From contig NC_049986.1 of assembly GCF_000003815.2 (NCBI RefSeq), positions 13,944,465 through 14,008,464 of the forward strand: 64,000 bases of DNA. Reading direction: 5' to 3'. Below, one piece after another: positions 1 through 12,093 of the stretch (position 1 is the first letter of the stretch; every line of letters begins with the position of its first letter). A program made the translations under genes and the position numbers. The DNA is from Branchiostoma floridae. Its lineage: Eukaryota; Chordata; Leptocardii; Amphioxiformes; Branchiostomatidae. The notes under the pieces were generated by a model, which did no database searches, was not told the origin of the DNA, and saw only the letters and a list, made by a program, of their open reading frames with translations.

Positions 1-242
1 TCTGATTGATTGTTCACCAGCTTGTCTTGTTGGTCGTTCCCTTATTTTCAATTTATGTTGAACTATATCCTTCCCCAATGTAATTGATTTATACTTGCAT
101 TCATGTTTTGTAGAAAGAGTTTCTTATGAGCATTTTGTTTTTTGCTCCCTCCTTTTAAATAAATGAATGTGAATAGAAAAACAAATAAAATTTTCCCAGC
201 CGATAACTGTCATCCATCTCCTCTGCATGCTAATATATGCCT

Positions 243-433
243 AGGTCACATTTCCAAACAGGGGCCCGCCTGGGCTGTTTTAGGAAACGGAAAATAAAAA
301 TGAATACGTATACGCAAATCATGCCCAGGACTCTCCTTTTTACGTTTTGTGTGTTTTTAATTCTAGTGTCTTTCATATCATATTTTCGTTGCCAAAAGCT
401 ACCCGGCGGGGCACCGGTTTGGAAATATGGCCT
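243..433. mobile_element. MITE-like element, family A copy 1
   Basis: The two ends are imperfect inverted repeats of about 50 bp. The left end begins AGGTCACATTTCCAAAC and runs into a GGGGCCCGCC-type GC block; the right end is its reverse complement with scattered mismatches (GGTTTGGAAATATGGCCT). The interior is AT-rich and has no credible coding capacity. Copies with the same ends occur near 3.3, 21.5 and 21.7 kb. This is the structure of a non-autonomous DNA transposon; the superfamily was not determined and no target-site duplication is clear. Confidence 0.7.
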
Positions 434-1011
434 AACATGGCGGCAGGGTAGCCGAGGAGACTAACGTGTATGCTGTCCGTTGAACTAGATGTTTACGGAT
501 GTTCGCACGCAGAGATGAGTGATCTGTGTGCCCTACACACGGGTCTGTGGGTGAGAACACGGGTCATATGCACAAGCATTTTGAATGTCATTCCGTCCCC
601 GATAGAGACGTCCCGTGGATGGAGTGTGGTGTGGTTAGAAAACCTATGTCACTCTCACGGGTACTTGAGCTGACAAGTCAAATACAGTGAGTGACAGAAA
701 CGTTTCGTTCACCGCTAACCAGTCTTAGTTATGTTCTGTGAGTCATTCATCTATCCGCTGTTCACGCTTATTCTATCAGCTGTGCAATTCGTTTCGTAAT
801 GAACTGATTCATTTCGCGACACACTTTATTTTAAACAGATTTTCGTTCGTAACTGATTTCCACGCAAAACGTCAAGCAAGTGTCCATTGCTGAGGTGAAT
901 TCGATGTATGCAATCTTGCTTAAAATTACGAAACAGATTTAGATTCAAAATTTTACTTCCATTGTCGTTTTGAGAGGAAATGATTTGTAGATATAATCAA
1001 CAAATGTTGAT
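434..1011. other. Non-coding stretch
   Basis: Nothing in this interval is supported as a gene. Short open frames exist, but none shows family-like sequence or paired splice sites. Confidence 0.5.
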
Positions 1012-1086
1012 ATGGCTGCCTCCGATTCCGTGCGCGCGGACATCATCAAACGAATTCACATCAGCTTGCATTTACACTTGGAGAAG
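1012..1086 (+). CDS. Candidate first coding exon, product unknown
   Basis: An ATG in good initiation context (GATATGGCTG) opens 25 sense codons (MAASDSVRADIIKRIHIS...) that run directly into a consensus donor, GAGAAG|GTAAGTG, in phase 0. The start-plus-donor structure and a basic, amphipathic-looking peptide suggest a first exon of a plus-strand gene. I found no convincing following exon, and the peptide resembles no family I recognise. It could be a chance ATG next to a donor-like sequence. Confidence 0.3.
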
Positions 1087-1478
1087 GTAAGTGTGTATGG
1101 GGTCATTAGAAACACTTCACTTTGAATTTACACTTAACTTTGCTGAAATTGAATTCCCCTAATGGTGTACAGAAACGGAAACTGTAGCTGATTGACATTC
1201 CCCTCTCGCTGTTCCGTGTTTTTCTCCGGCCCTTCGCAGCGTCTTAAGGAGCACTTCAGGCTAAAAATAAAGTGAGAAGTGCGGTTTGGAAATGGTTTCT
1301 AAATTAGGAAGATGGGCCGCCGAAATAGAACAATCACGACACTCGTATCCAACGGCACAATTTTGTAATAAAAGCAAGATTGGGTGAATCATGAAGAGGT
1401 TGGTATTGGCACCAGAGCGCTGTAGAGGAATGTTGACAGCACGTCCTGTGTTCCGAGAATCCACCGGCTAAGAATAGT

Positions 1479-1640
1479 TTGACAGCGCTGACATTAACAT
1501 GTGAGGTGATATCGTCCCGGCAAATGGGCTATGTCGGCACTGTCGTATGCGTGATGGCTGAGAATCGCGCAGGCGAAGCCGGAGTAACACTATTAATGTT
1601 ACAGGTTACGCCAGACTGGACGGGAATACTGATAACACAC
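1479..1640 (+). pseudogene. Relict Ig-like domain fragment
   Basis: The plus frame reads LTLTCEV, then 15 residues later VVCVMAENRAGEAG, then TLLMLQV. This resembles the cysteine-bearing end of an I-set Ig domain, whose usual form is G-x-Y-x-C-x-A-x-N-x-A-G-E-A. The usual 40-60 residues between the two Ig cysteines are missing and the conserved Tyr is replaced, so the fragment looks internally deleted and decayed. No splice-bounded intact exon was found. It may instead be a chance match, because the similar block is short. Confidence 0.3.
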
Positions 1641-3262
1641 CGTGTGCGTGGACCACGCCTCTGGCTGGAAAGTTACCGGAAGGGGGAGGGGGATAAACTG
1701 ACGCGCTGAATCATCAGATGAGTCAGTGAATCATGATTGCCCTGTGTTCACGGAGCTTGTTCACCTGGTCATGCATGTAACTCGTACAATTTCAGGTATA
1801 ATTGGAACAGAAAATGCACTTTTATTTATCTATTAATCTGATATGTTAGGGTAGTCCTTCCAGTTACAATAACTTATTTCCAAGGGAGCCTTTTATAAGA
1901 TCATAACATATCAGAATACAAAGAAAAAAAATACTGAAATACAAGACTGACAAATCTCAAACATTCACAATAATACTACACCATCGAATATAGTAGAAGT
2001 AATAAATGATAGAAACTAGTTGCCTGTTAGTTAAAGAAAACATCAGGACTACCCTGACGGAGTCGACGTCCATGCGCGCAGTGTTCTATTGGAACGAGGA
2101 ATGGCGAAGTTACCATCGCAACGGTTTCCTCGTTACATTATTCTGCGCGTCGTGAAAAGGTTACCAAGAAATCTTTTGTGTCTCGGCAAACTTCTTGGCA
2201 GACCTTTTAGGTGCGTCCCCGGCGTTTTTGTGCGCGTGTTCAACATGGTCCAAGTTCTCCGTGCCGTACGCCCCTTTCTGGGTTGGCGTGCCGAACCGAT
2301 TCAGTTTGCCCCCAGAAAATCGCTTCAGCGCTCAGAAAACAGTGCAAACCAGCAAAAATACACCGCCAGCCATCTGCGCATCTGAGATTAGGCTCGTTGC
2401 AAGAAAAACGCCAGCACAAATATCGCCAAGCATAGCACCATCACAAAATAATATCAATGTGACATTTGAACAAAACTTGAGTCAACCTACCTTATGATTC
2501 AATCTTTGCTGTCTCGAACGTTCACGACAATGTTTCACACAACACGCTAGTTTAGTTTTGTACGTGCGTTTTGGTCGATACTTTATCGAATGTCACGAAC
2601 GACAACATGCATAAACCCATAGTGTCAAAGATGATATAATTACGAGAAAACACTGCCTTTTTTTCAAATTCCTTCTCGGCTTAACAGGTGGGTTTGTATC
2701 TAATAAAGCAATATAACTTTTTACACATCTAGAAATATATTACAGAACGAAATATATCGTCAAATCTTACACATGCCAGTCGGCCAGGGCGTTAGGCCCC
2801 ATTTCCACCAGTCGGCGATCTTTGAGCGACCAAATTTGAATCTGTGTAACGCTTAACGCTTGATTTTATAATTGGACTATGGTGCAAGATGATGATTATG
2901 ATTCAAAAGACCCCAAAAAATCCCAAATGTTAAAACATTAGTTCTTTATCTATAAAATTCGTTGAACGATTAGTCAAATTTTTGGCAGCTCAACATTCGC
3001 AGCTTCTGGTAGAAAGAGGGTGTGAGGAAAATGTCGTCTGCTTACCTAGATTCCCATAGTGCACTGCGCTCGGCTTGGTACCGGAAGACTGGACCACGCC
3101 CCCTCCGGAGACCAGGATGGGGGACTGGTACGAGCCCGTCCTCTCTATGTGCGTCACCACTGCAGGGGGGAACGGCTAGCTTACAGTCACACATTCAATG
3201 TAGTATGGAAAAGATATCTTAAAGCAGGTTTAGTAAACTCTATTTGGATAAACATTGCAAGA
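1641..3262. other. Non-coding stretch
   Basis: No supported gene. Overlapping plus-strand open frames at about 2.1-2.5 kb lack recognisable domains and splice context. An 11-bp inverted pair (AGGGTAGTCCT at 1848 and its complement at 2045) could mark a degraded small element, but nothing else supports it. Confidence 0.5.
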
Positions 3263-3456
3263 GGGTTGCATTTCCAAAAGGGCGCCCGGTCGGACAGTTT
3301 GCGGTATTAAACGAAAAGTATGATATGAAAGACAATAAAACACCCAAAAGGTCAAAGAAAATAGCCATGAGCAAAAATTGTGCATATTTCATGATAAACA
3401 CTTATTTTTGATTCCCGCAAACAGCTCTGCCGGGCCCTGGTTTGGAAATGTGTCCC
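3263..3456. mobile_element. MITE-like element, family A copy 2
   Basis: The left end GGGTTGCATTTCCAAAAGG, followed by a GC block (GCGCCCGGTCGGACAG), pairs with the right end (GCCGGGCCCTGGTTTGGAAATGTGTCCC) as imperfect inverted repeats of roughly 45 bp. The interior is AT-rich and its AATACACAAA-like words resemble those of the copies near 21.6 kb. It has no coding capacity. Confidence 0.65.
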
Positions 3457-6400
3457 TAGCATTACAGGAAATAAACGACTTAATATGGAAAAGTCATTTT
3501 TTTATTGTTAACTTTAGCAAAGTCAAACAAACACCGTGATTGAACACTAAGGAAATTGATCAATGTACATAACAGCCACCAATGTCATATCATTATGTAA
3601 AATTTGTTTTCGATAATGATAATGCTTCTTGCACAGGAAATAAGCACGCAAAACGTCCATTCTGACACAAGGTGACGTCTTGATATTACATCATTGTAAA
3701 TAAGGTCCGTCTATTTCCGTCAGCATTTCCTGTTCCTTTATCTGTAATGCAGTCCTCGCCAAGCCATGCATTTCCTCACTTCTTCTTGTGATTACAGACG
3801 GAACTGTATAGAGATGGTGGGATGGTAATTTCCGGTACTTTACAGATGTAGCGAAGAACATGCAGGCTGTTTCATATATGATTACAGGGAATGGATTATT
3901 TCTAGGTAATGCTCCGCAAAAAGTTTCCTGACTAGAAGGGAAGTGTCTTATTTATTTGGAAACCGCACGGCCATCTCTGCAGTTTTCAGGTCCAGTCGCT
4001 TTTCTTGCTTGTTTTATGTCAAAGCTACAATTTGTAGCGTTAATAACCCATGAGAATTTAGGGCCTGTTACCCCGCCTTCTTGACAAATGGATGGTGCTA
4101 ATACGACATGAATGCCCTGCAGCGGCCAATAGACACAATGCTGAGATTTTAACACGATTGAGCACGATAAAACTTTTTTTTTTAATTTTATTTGATATGT
4201 TCTTGTTTTCTCTCATAGTGATACTGGTAGACGTCAAGGCAGCCGACCACACCCTATTTCACATGTTTATAGTTAACGTTAGACTTATCTTTACTCATTT
4301 GTCATATTCTGATCTCCGTTTTCTTGCAGAGTTAGTGCGTTAGTTTGAATTTGTCACGTTGTTCAAAACTTCCGATCATCCGGTCGTTCACCCCTCGGTA
4401 AATGACCTCGGATGAACTTCCGACAAGTAAATCCCGAGTCTTTAAAACTCTGTCAAAGCATGATGCAGGACTCAGGTCTCGTTCCCAGCTTGAATCCGGG
4501 CACAAATCTCGTGCCGACTGGAGGTGGTTAGCCGCTCCAGCGCGCGGCGCTGATGGACAGATGATGGCTGCTCGATCAGCGGAAATTGCTTGGTGAATTA
4601 TTCAGCACCATTTTTATGTTCTCCTGACAAAGTGGGAAATGTAGCCACAATGTCAATGAATTTGAAAGGACTTTATAAAGTTCATCTCGAAGTTAAACAA
4701 ATGGACACAAGATATTTAGGAATAGTACCCATTTTTTTAGGCGTTATCGCATTACTTTGTGATTCAGAACTGATTGAGAGTGTGAATGAAACCTAATGGA
4801 AACGAGAAATACTATACCAAACATTAAGCAATGGTTTAGTTGTGGGCAAGGGAAGTGAATACAATAGTACTAACAAGATCATAATTTTCTGAAATGATTG
4901 AGATTAACTTGAGCATTTTTTACGGAATTGTAAAACTTTGAACTTAGTAAGTTTCTACCTATGTTATGGAGTGTTCTTGATGCCATTGGGTTCACGTACA
5001 CTTGTGGCGGTAAAGCAAAGTTATTGTTCTAAAAAAGCAGACATTCGTCAAAACAAAGTATGCCACCATCGAAAATATGAAATTCCGGTATAGCCTATGA
5101 CTTAACCACCCTAATCCGTCGGTTATCATTATTGCATGAAAGGGATTTTTCTTCTCAATCATATGCACCTGATTATAGATTACTCTAATCTTTAATTGCA
5201 AGGGTAAGAAAATCAAAATGGAACAGGCCGACGGATATCCTACTAGTTAGTCATTCTGTTTGAGATAACAAAACGCATCGGATGACATCTAAGTCATTTT
5301 CAGATACTTGTGTTAGTTTCCAAATCTCTCTGTAAAACGAATGTTGGAAGAAAAGTACCATTGTTTCTCCGATGTCCAGAGTTATACTGACATTGTGATA
5401 AACTAATAGTCCAACCGCTACGCAAATTACATCGTAGGAAACATCCACCCTTTTACCTGCGCATAACATTTCAGTGAAGAATTGGCCACAGATACTTGTG
5501 AATCGATCGCAGGATCGTTTGGCTGTAATCCAGGGTTTACTCTGCCACCTGCGCCTACTGGGCGATGATGTCATTCATTTCAAAATGTCCCGGATGTGCC
5601 TTGTAGTTCCCCGGATGTTGTCATTGAGAACTGCAAGTTTACTGACTGGCGACGCCATTTGTAAACATCTGCGTACTGTAAAATATATTTTCAGTAGAAG
5701 AGAGAGTAAGTTGCAAAATGATAAAGTGAGTTTGAGGATTTTTTTATCCTAGCGTTTGATAATGGATTTTTTTACGACCATGTTTATCTCTTAATCGCTT
5801 ATCCATCACTGTCGCGGTTGGGACCATGTCTCACTTGATCGAAACGTTTTCTGAAAATGCTGCTCATCATTCCTTGTCAAATGTGACCCTTTCTCTTACT
5901 TCTTTAATTTTTTCTTCCAACATTAGATGATTTGATACAGTTTGATGTTCGCTCACCTGCAAGTATGACATTTATTACACTACAACTTCATTAAAGGTGA
6001 ATTCTACATAATGTTATAATGTTTTAAAAGTGTTTTTCCCATTTATGCGCGAGAGCTGACATTTTGAAAAATTCAATCACGTGTATAGAACGTTACTTAT
6101 CAAATGACGCAAAGAGGCATCACGGGTGGTTTTGAGATCGTATCTATTAGATGACAATTCATCACTTCGCGTTTAATGTTGCATAATAGTTCAGCTCCAT
6201 TTTCCTAGCTTCAATTCCAAACTTTTGCGTGGTCCAGTCTTCCAAGTTCATACCGTAATTAACAAGCGAACAAAAGATCGAAAGAGGAAGTTCGAAAACC
6301 AGTCCACCGCGAGCTCTCCGGTGTGCCATTTGTGGCGCGCGCTGAGCGGTGCCGGTGTAGCCTTCGGTTAGATTAGTAGAGCATGAAATTCATACACTCA

Positions 6401-9400
6401 AATTAAGTGTGCTTAACGATGTTTGGGGGAAACATGAATAATGTAGGGTCACCGCATGCTAATGGCGTTCTGCGAAACGCTGCGGATCAGGGAGGATTTG
6501 GCTGAAGTGAGCGGTTGGTGTGCACCTCACGATGTTCTGGTCTAGCCAGATTTGTGAGGATGTAACTACGGAACAAGCATCGCCTACAAAATAAGCCGGG
6601 CAAAATCCCAATTTTGCTAATATATAACATTGGCGTTGAAGGAAGAAGACGTGTTTTCCGTTAAACCAAGACGAGAAATACACCAAAATACATGTAGCAG
6701 GTTTCAAAGATGATGGAATGCTGTCCTTAATTAAGAAGCTTTTTGTAAGGTACTTTTCCTCCTGTCTTCGGGTTAACTCGTTAGAAAGAGAAAGTGATCA
6801 ACTTACAACCCATGAAAGTGGAATAAAGTTGATTAAGAGTCCGATGATTTAGTCAATAACATTATCATATGGACGAATGATCCCAACCTGCATGTCAATT
6901 CTTTTGCGGTGCAGCACACGGTGCAGTGTCACTCTAAATTTTGCCACGAAGTGTAACACACCAAGTTAGTGCCCCGGTTAAATTGTCCCTCTTTCCGGGA
7001 CTGGCGCATCCACGATTCAAAAGTGATTATAACGTACAAACATGCACAACTAATGTGGTTAAGTCAATATTGTGTTGCATTGTAAATATCAGAATTCTTC
7101 TCAGAGCAATAGAGTTTTTGATGATGAAAGTGAATCATAAACCAGCTACATTCCAGAGATATTACACTTAAATATTCCAGAGATATTACACAGAGGTACA
7201 AACAGCACTTCACATGGTAGCGGAAAAACTCCCATTTGCTTGACGGTGTTTTCCATGGGTACGTGTTTAACGTCACTATACTTTCAAGGCTTTCCATGAC
7301 GCAAATGTACCTCAAACGCTACTGCGTCTTTACAGTGAAATTTTGACTCAAATGGCTAATAGTTCCACTGGACCACTAGTTTCTTGCGTAACAAAAAAAG
7401 TTCTCGGACTCTTACGTCATTTCCACGTAACCTTCTTTAACAGATTACCCCACAAACCTGACCGAAACAAGGTTTGAATCCCACGCCTTAGTTGAATATT
7501 ACTCTTCCAGCCAACTTGAGCCCTTAGGTTTCAGAAAGTGTCGCCTACACAATGTTATTACTTGTCATTTGTCAGGCCCCCCGAGGGAGTCTTTTGTGAA
7601 GGTATTTCGCCTACTTTAGCGGAGGTGTGAAAGTATTATGAAACACAGGATTGCACAAAAGGGCTATCAAACATGAGAAATATCCCCTAACTCTGGGTAA
7701 GCTGAAATTCTAACCCCCGCCTACACAATGGTCTGACGCCACTGCAAATTTGTCTGCAATTCGATCAAGATTCAAGTCGAACCCATCCCTTCAGAACGCA
7801 TGTACGTCAACCGCTTTGTCAAGATAATAGGGCGTGTATGATTAACAATTTGAATTGTCGGTCATCAACGGTTCCCGTACGTCAATCGACGTCAAGGTGC
7901 GACGTTGATATCGACAGGTGGAAATGGGTTGTGACGTCCGGCGTGGGCTGGACGTGTTCTTGCGTCCTCCAAAGGGCAGGGGAAAATAGAGCCGACGTCA
8001 CTCACTAGATGTGCGGGTCAGATTCCAAGACTGAAGTATCGGGTGGAAGCAGATATGCCATTGTGTGGTACGATAGGGTGAAGGATGAAAGCGTCTTAGA
8101 ATGATAAGACGTAATGGGTTTTCAAGAAGCATTGAAAGTCGCTTAAGGACACCAACAGATTGAGAAGATATAAAGTTTCGAAGTGAAAGTGGCTTCTTAA
8201 GAATAATCCAGGTAGTCACAATAGGCTTTCATGAATCCGAAGGATTTTAAAGCATTAGATAGTGTAAGTCTGACTGATCCTTGAGTATCAGAGTCTTGGC
8301 CTCACCACCTCGTTGGTCTGTCTGAAGATAACGTTGGAACTCGTGAATTCAAATATCTGAGGTGTGCATTGAATGGCAACAATCCATCCGTCCTTCCCAT
8401 GCTGCCCCAGGAGGACCACGCCCATTTCTGCAGGTCCCTTATCTCGTGTTGCAGCCGGTGTACATCAGCTCCCAGCCGTACATGGGGTCAGCAGCACCGG
8501 CTACAGGGCTGAGCCGTGTTCTGCAGCATCACGGGGCCTACTCAGGGTGTATATAGCCCCTGCAGTTATGTTAGGGAATTTATCATGTACACAATACAAC
8601 ATGTCCTCTTATTAGGGTATGAACGAAGTCCTGGAATTTAATGTAACGGCCCAAAGGAAAATTGCCAAATCCTGCCTTCTTATTGGCCCGCACTGAACGC
8701 CGCGACATTAGTAGCAAGCCGGTCACTTGTTAGGGTATGACGAAATGGCTACTTCTGTAAATACTACATGTACCACACTTCTTATGTCCAATGTTTCTTT
8801 TCTGTCTGAGATTTAGTTCCCACTTAAGGAGATTGTAATACATGTGTAATAAAATGTCGCTAGGGTGAAATGTGCAATATTTTCTTTCGTATGTAACAGA
8901 AATTTTTAACAATATTTAGTAACTGAAAAGGTGGTAAGGGAGACCAAACCTCAGCCACAGAGCATGGAGAAAGCTGTTAGCATCTCAGCCGGCACATTGA
9001 ACTGTCGTTAACACAAATCCCTAGCTCTTACCATTCACACTTTTTCAATCATCAATATTCTCAGAAACCAGTTCATTCGTTGATTTGGGATGTCTATCAA
9101 GTTGCTTGCGTTCAGGTTTCCATCCTTTGAAATGATTTTCGGACAATATGAACTTGATTCGTGCGAAAAATTCAAACACTACTTCCTCAGGCAAAGAACT
9201 ACATGTATCCAACGTTGTTACGCTTCAGTCGTCACTTCCCTGCCTTTACCACTAGCTAAGTGGGCTAATTTCAGAGCGCATCTTCTCAATCGAATTTGTT
9301 ACTACTCAGATTTAATGTACAAATGTTTTAAGGTATAATTAAGACAGGCTAGTCGCTGACTACGCATCTCCAGTTAGACAAAGCTTAAGTACGTCGTTTG

Positions 9401-9462
9401 ATTTCCTATCAGTGTAAGACAATTGTAGGGTTTTCTTTCAACAATGTACATGTACCTTCTCT
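3457..9462. other. Gene-poor stretch, no supported gene
   Basis: About 6 kb of mostly AT-rich sequence. Many short open frames occur, none with recognisable domains. One minus-strand 66-nt segment (5457-5522), bounded by TTACAG and CAG|GTAAAA, would be an open phase 1-1 exon rich in Cys (RSCDRFTSICGQFFTEM), but it is unsupported on its own. A plus-strand 68-codon frame at 4590-4796 includes a hydrophobic stretch (YLGIVPIFLGVIALLC) without similarity to anything I know. Confidence 0.45.
7150..7191. repeat. Short direct duplication (18-bp unit)
   Basis: ATTCCAGAGATATTACAC occurs twice, at 7150 and 7174, separated by 6 bp. It is a small local duplication. Confidence 0.7.
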
Positions 9463-10190
9463 GGGCAGCGTGCCACACCCAAACCGCTCTACTCCCTTCA
9501 CATAAACATACGTAGTCTTACAAAGAATATTGTTTATTTTGCTAAATATTACATTGGAGAATATATACAATGGAGCTGTAAGAATTTTCCTTTACACTAT
9601 CCCTTCTCTAGGCATCCCGCCCCACCCAAACCGAACGACTCCCCTCACATTATCATACGTATTCATTGTTTAGCTTGCTATATTGAGAGTATGAGAGTTG
9701 TAAGATTTTTCCATCACGCTGTCCCTTCCTCAGGCATCCCACCGCACCCAAACCACCCGACTCCCTCACATTACCATACGTATTCATGTTTAGCTTGCTA
9801 TATTGAGAGTATGAGAGTTGTAAGATTTTTCCACCACACTGTCCCTTCACTAGGCAGCCCACCACACTCAAACCCCCCGCCTCCCCTCAAATTAACATAC
9901 GTATTCATTGGTTTACTATATCGAGAGTATGAGTGTTGTCAAATTTTCACACTGTCCCTTCCTCAGGTTGCGTGCCACACCCAAAACCGCTCGAATCCCT
10001 CCATATCAACATATGTAGCCATAACGTTACAGCGTATATTGTTTAGCTTCATCCTTTATTGTTTAGTTTGCTATGTTACACAGTTGTAAGTATTAAAGAG
10101 AGTTGCAAGAGTTTTCCATCACACTGCCCTTCCTCAGGCATCCCGCCACACCCAAACCGCCCGCCTCCCCTCACATTAACATACGGGGTC
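9463..10190. repeat. Diverged minisatellite, about 120-bp units
   Basis: Six copies of a unit containing GGCATCCCGCCACACCCAAACCGC, CTCCCCTCACATTAACATACG, TTTAGCTTGCTATATTGAGAG and GTTGTAAGATTTTTCCATCAC begin near 9463, 9611, 9733, 9853, 9966 and 10137. Spacings are therefore about 148, 122, 120, 113 and 171 bp, so the units vary by indels. Units 2-4 are the most alike; the outer ones are more diverged, as expected of an array turned over from the centre. An open frame that crosses the array is a by-product of the repeat. Confidence 0.85.
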
Positions 10191-12042
10191 AGCGGTGTAA
10201 GCGGCCGCTATGATTATTGATGTACTGTAATCAGTACGGAACACCTGCAGCGGCTGACAATGCCTCCGCTCAACCTGCATACGCGCCGCGTTCTGCAGAG
10301 ATCATCGCGATTTCGCGCCAAAGAGCGGGAAGGAACGGCTGACACGGAGAGTTTCGGGCGGCAGCTGGGCAGGTGGATTTTATGAAAACTGACAGAAAAA
10401 AAATCATATTTCAAAGGTGGGATCCGACGATAGGAACTGGATGTCTGAATCTATCACTTCATGAAATTATGGATGGAAATAAAGCCCATGATGTAGTCTA
10501 GATCGAACAAGTTGGTTGTTGTTCGTATGACTTATAGTTCACAATACCTTTAAGTAGGCTTCTGTTTTAATCACACTTGGCTTATAATTTTTCTGGGAAA
10601 GTCAAAATCACTATATATGACATGCAAGGACAATTGTCATTTGCTAACTATTCGTCGTGAAAATTGTAACTATACTCGCGTTTTTGTACCTCTCTACTTG
10701 GCACAAGTACCTCAAAATATCAACGCTTTGAGTCAGAAAAAAAAAAACCAAAAAAAAACCAAAATCAAAACCAAAAAAAACCAAAATCAAAACCAAACCT
10801 CAATCATTAACTCCGTACATCATCATAAGAACTTTGTAGGTATAATTTTGATTACTACAAGCCCAGACAATATCTGCATCCATTTTATTTTACTTTTCTA
10901 CCATAAGATATATTACGATGACACTTACTTAAATGTTTTTGCTTTCATTTCATGCAGTTTAGAGAGAAGCCAATAATCTAGAAAAAGGATAGTTAGATAA
11001 GTTATCCAAGTCAACCCTAATCCATTTATTTTTTTATTTTTCAGTAACTGCCACCATAATTCTTTGTCCCAAATGTTTCTAAGAATTGCCAGGTGTAAAT
11101 TTGATTCTTCCATTAAGATTGGAAAAACAAATGTAAAGTTAGAATTCCATGCGGATCCTTATTTCAGAATATATTTAAGGCAACTAATATTCCAGATTTA
11201 CATGGACTTACAAGATGTTGGTTTTATCTAAGCTTAGCTTTTGAGAAAATGTGACCACGAGCTTTTCATAATGATATCGCAATGATACGTATAACGTAAT
11301 GTATTCTCGGCATGTGTTTATCTTTTTCCCATCTACAATAACGTCTGTATTAACGTCACTTCTAATATAGAAACATGGCGTCGGGTTGTTATCGATATCC
11401 ATGGCTTCATTTTGCGGTCAATTATGAAACATTGTCTGGCTTCATTCTCCAGATGGCTGGAACAGACAGGTCATTTCCATCTTCATATGCGGCTAATGGA
11501 ATATCCAAAATCAACCAGTTATTAAATGCACAAGCGTTCGTAGCATTCAGTCTCGGTGTAGAAAAATTTTTTTTTTTCACAATTAGAAACAAAGTTGCCA
11601 GTATACATCCATTTCTACATGTTATTCGTAAAACGGACTACATCTATTCTTAATCTTACTATTGTTTGTATATGACGTAGAATATATTACAAAAAGTACA
11701 ATGTATCGTCAGAATATATTTTAACAGAGGTTTTCTGCAGTATACGTCTTCTGGATGCTTCTACATGTTATCTTTTTTTTTAAGCCACTATCCATAGCTA
11801 GCTATTTTTCATCTTGTTTTGTTTGTTTATGAGTTAGGGTATAGCACAAAAAGTACAATGTATTGTCCGAATATGTTCTCACATAGGTTCTCTACGGTAC
11901 AAGTCTTCTGGAGGCTTCCGGCATGTGTCTATGATTTACAGAGCCGATTTTTTGGAGTTTTGGAGACGATCTATACCGATAACATGTACGATAAGTGAAT
12001 TCTGCGGTCAATAACTCCCCGGAGTATTCCGGAATCACTTAC
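10191..12042. other. AT-rich non-coding stretch with minor ORFs
   Basis: No gene is firmly supported. A minus-strand frame at about 11186-11388 (containing SDVNTDVIVDGKKINTC and ends at an ATCTT|GTAAGT donor) looks somewhat protein-like and could be a downstream exon of the membrane-protein gene that starts at 16.3 kb. Its upstream acceptor is poor, so I do not call it. Confidence 0.35.
10736..10799. repeat. A/C low-complexity tract
   Basis: A run of A-tracts punctuated by CC and TC, built from variants of AAAACCAAAATC. It is a simple-sequence repeat that artificially opens a Lys/Asn/Gln-rich frame. Confidence 0.85.
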
Positions 12043-12093
12043 CATGGAAAATAGCTGTATGGGGGAAGATACCAGTGGGAATACTACTGTTAT
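12043..12093 (-). CDS. Candidate 51-nt exon of the minus-strand membrane-protein gene
   Basis: On the minus strand, TTGTTTACAG|ATAAC opens a 51-nt segment ending CCATG|GTAAGTG, a good donor. Read in phase 1 it gives NSSIPTGIFPHTAIFH, and it enters and leaves in phase 1. That is exactly the phase left by the exon at 14097-14246 (G+AT gives Asp), so the joined frame continues just after the membrane segment and adds an N-glycosylation sequon (NSS). The phase agreement supports it, but an exon this short can arise by chance. Confidence 0.35.

Noticed and set aside
1848-2055. AGGGTAGTCCT and its complement 197 bp apart, considered as a MITE
   Set aside because: The match is only 11 bp, with no extension, no flanking duplication and no second copy in the window.
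7466-7482. GGTTTGAATCCC resembling a tRNA B box
   Set aside because: No A box, acceptor stem or cloverleaf can be formed upstream.
9691-10089. 132-codon plus-strand frame with internal peptide repeats
   Set aside because: It is generated by the minisatellite and loses the repeat register where units vary in length.
9463-10190. Regular repeats considered as a CRISPR array
   Set aside because: Units are long, contiguous and diverged with no unique spacers, and the genome is eukaryotic.
10617-10976. 119-codon plus-strand frame rich in Lys, Asn and Gln
   Set aside because: Its middle is the A/C low-complexity tract; there is no start context, splice signal or domain.
10925-11113. Minus-strand frame with a hydrophobic stretch (WITYLTILFLDYWLL), considered as a further exon of the 16.3 kb membrane-protein gene
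   Set aside because: The acceptor is weak, its phase does not follow from the preceding candidate exon and the AT-rich codons look like chance.
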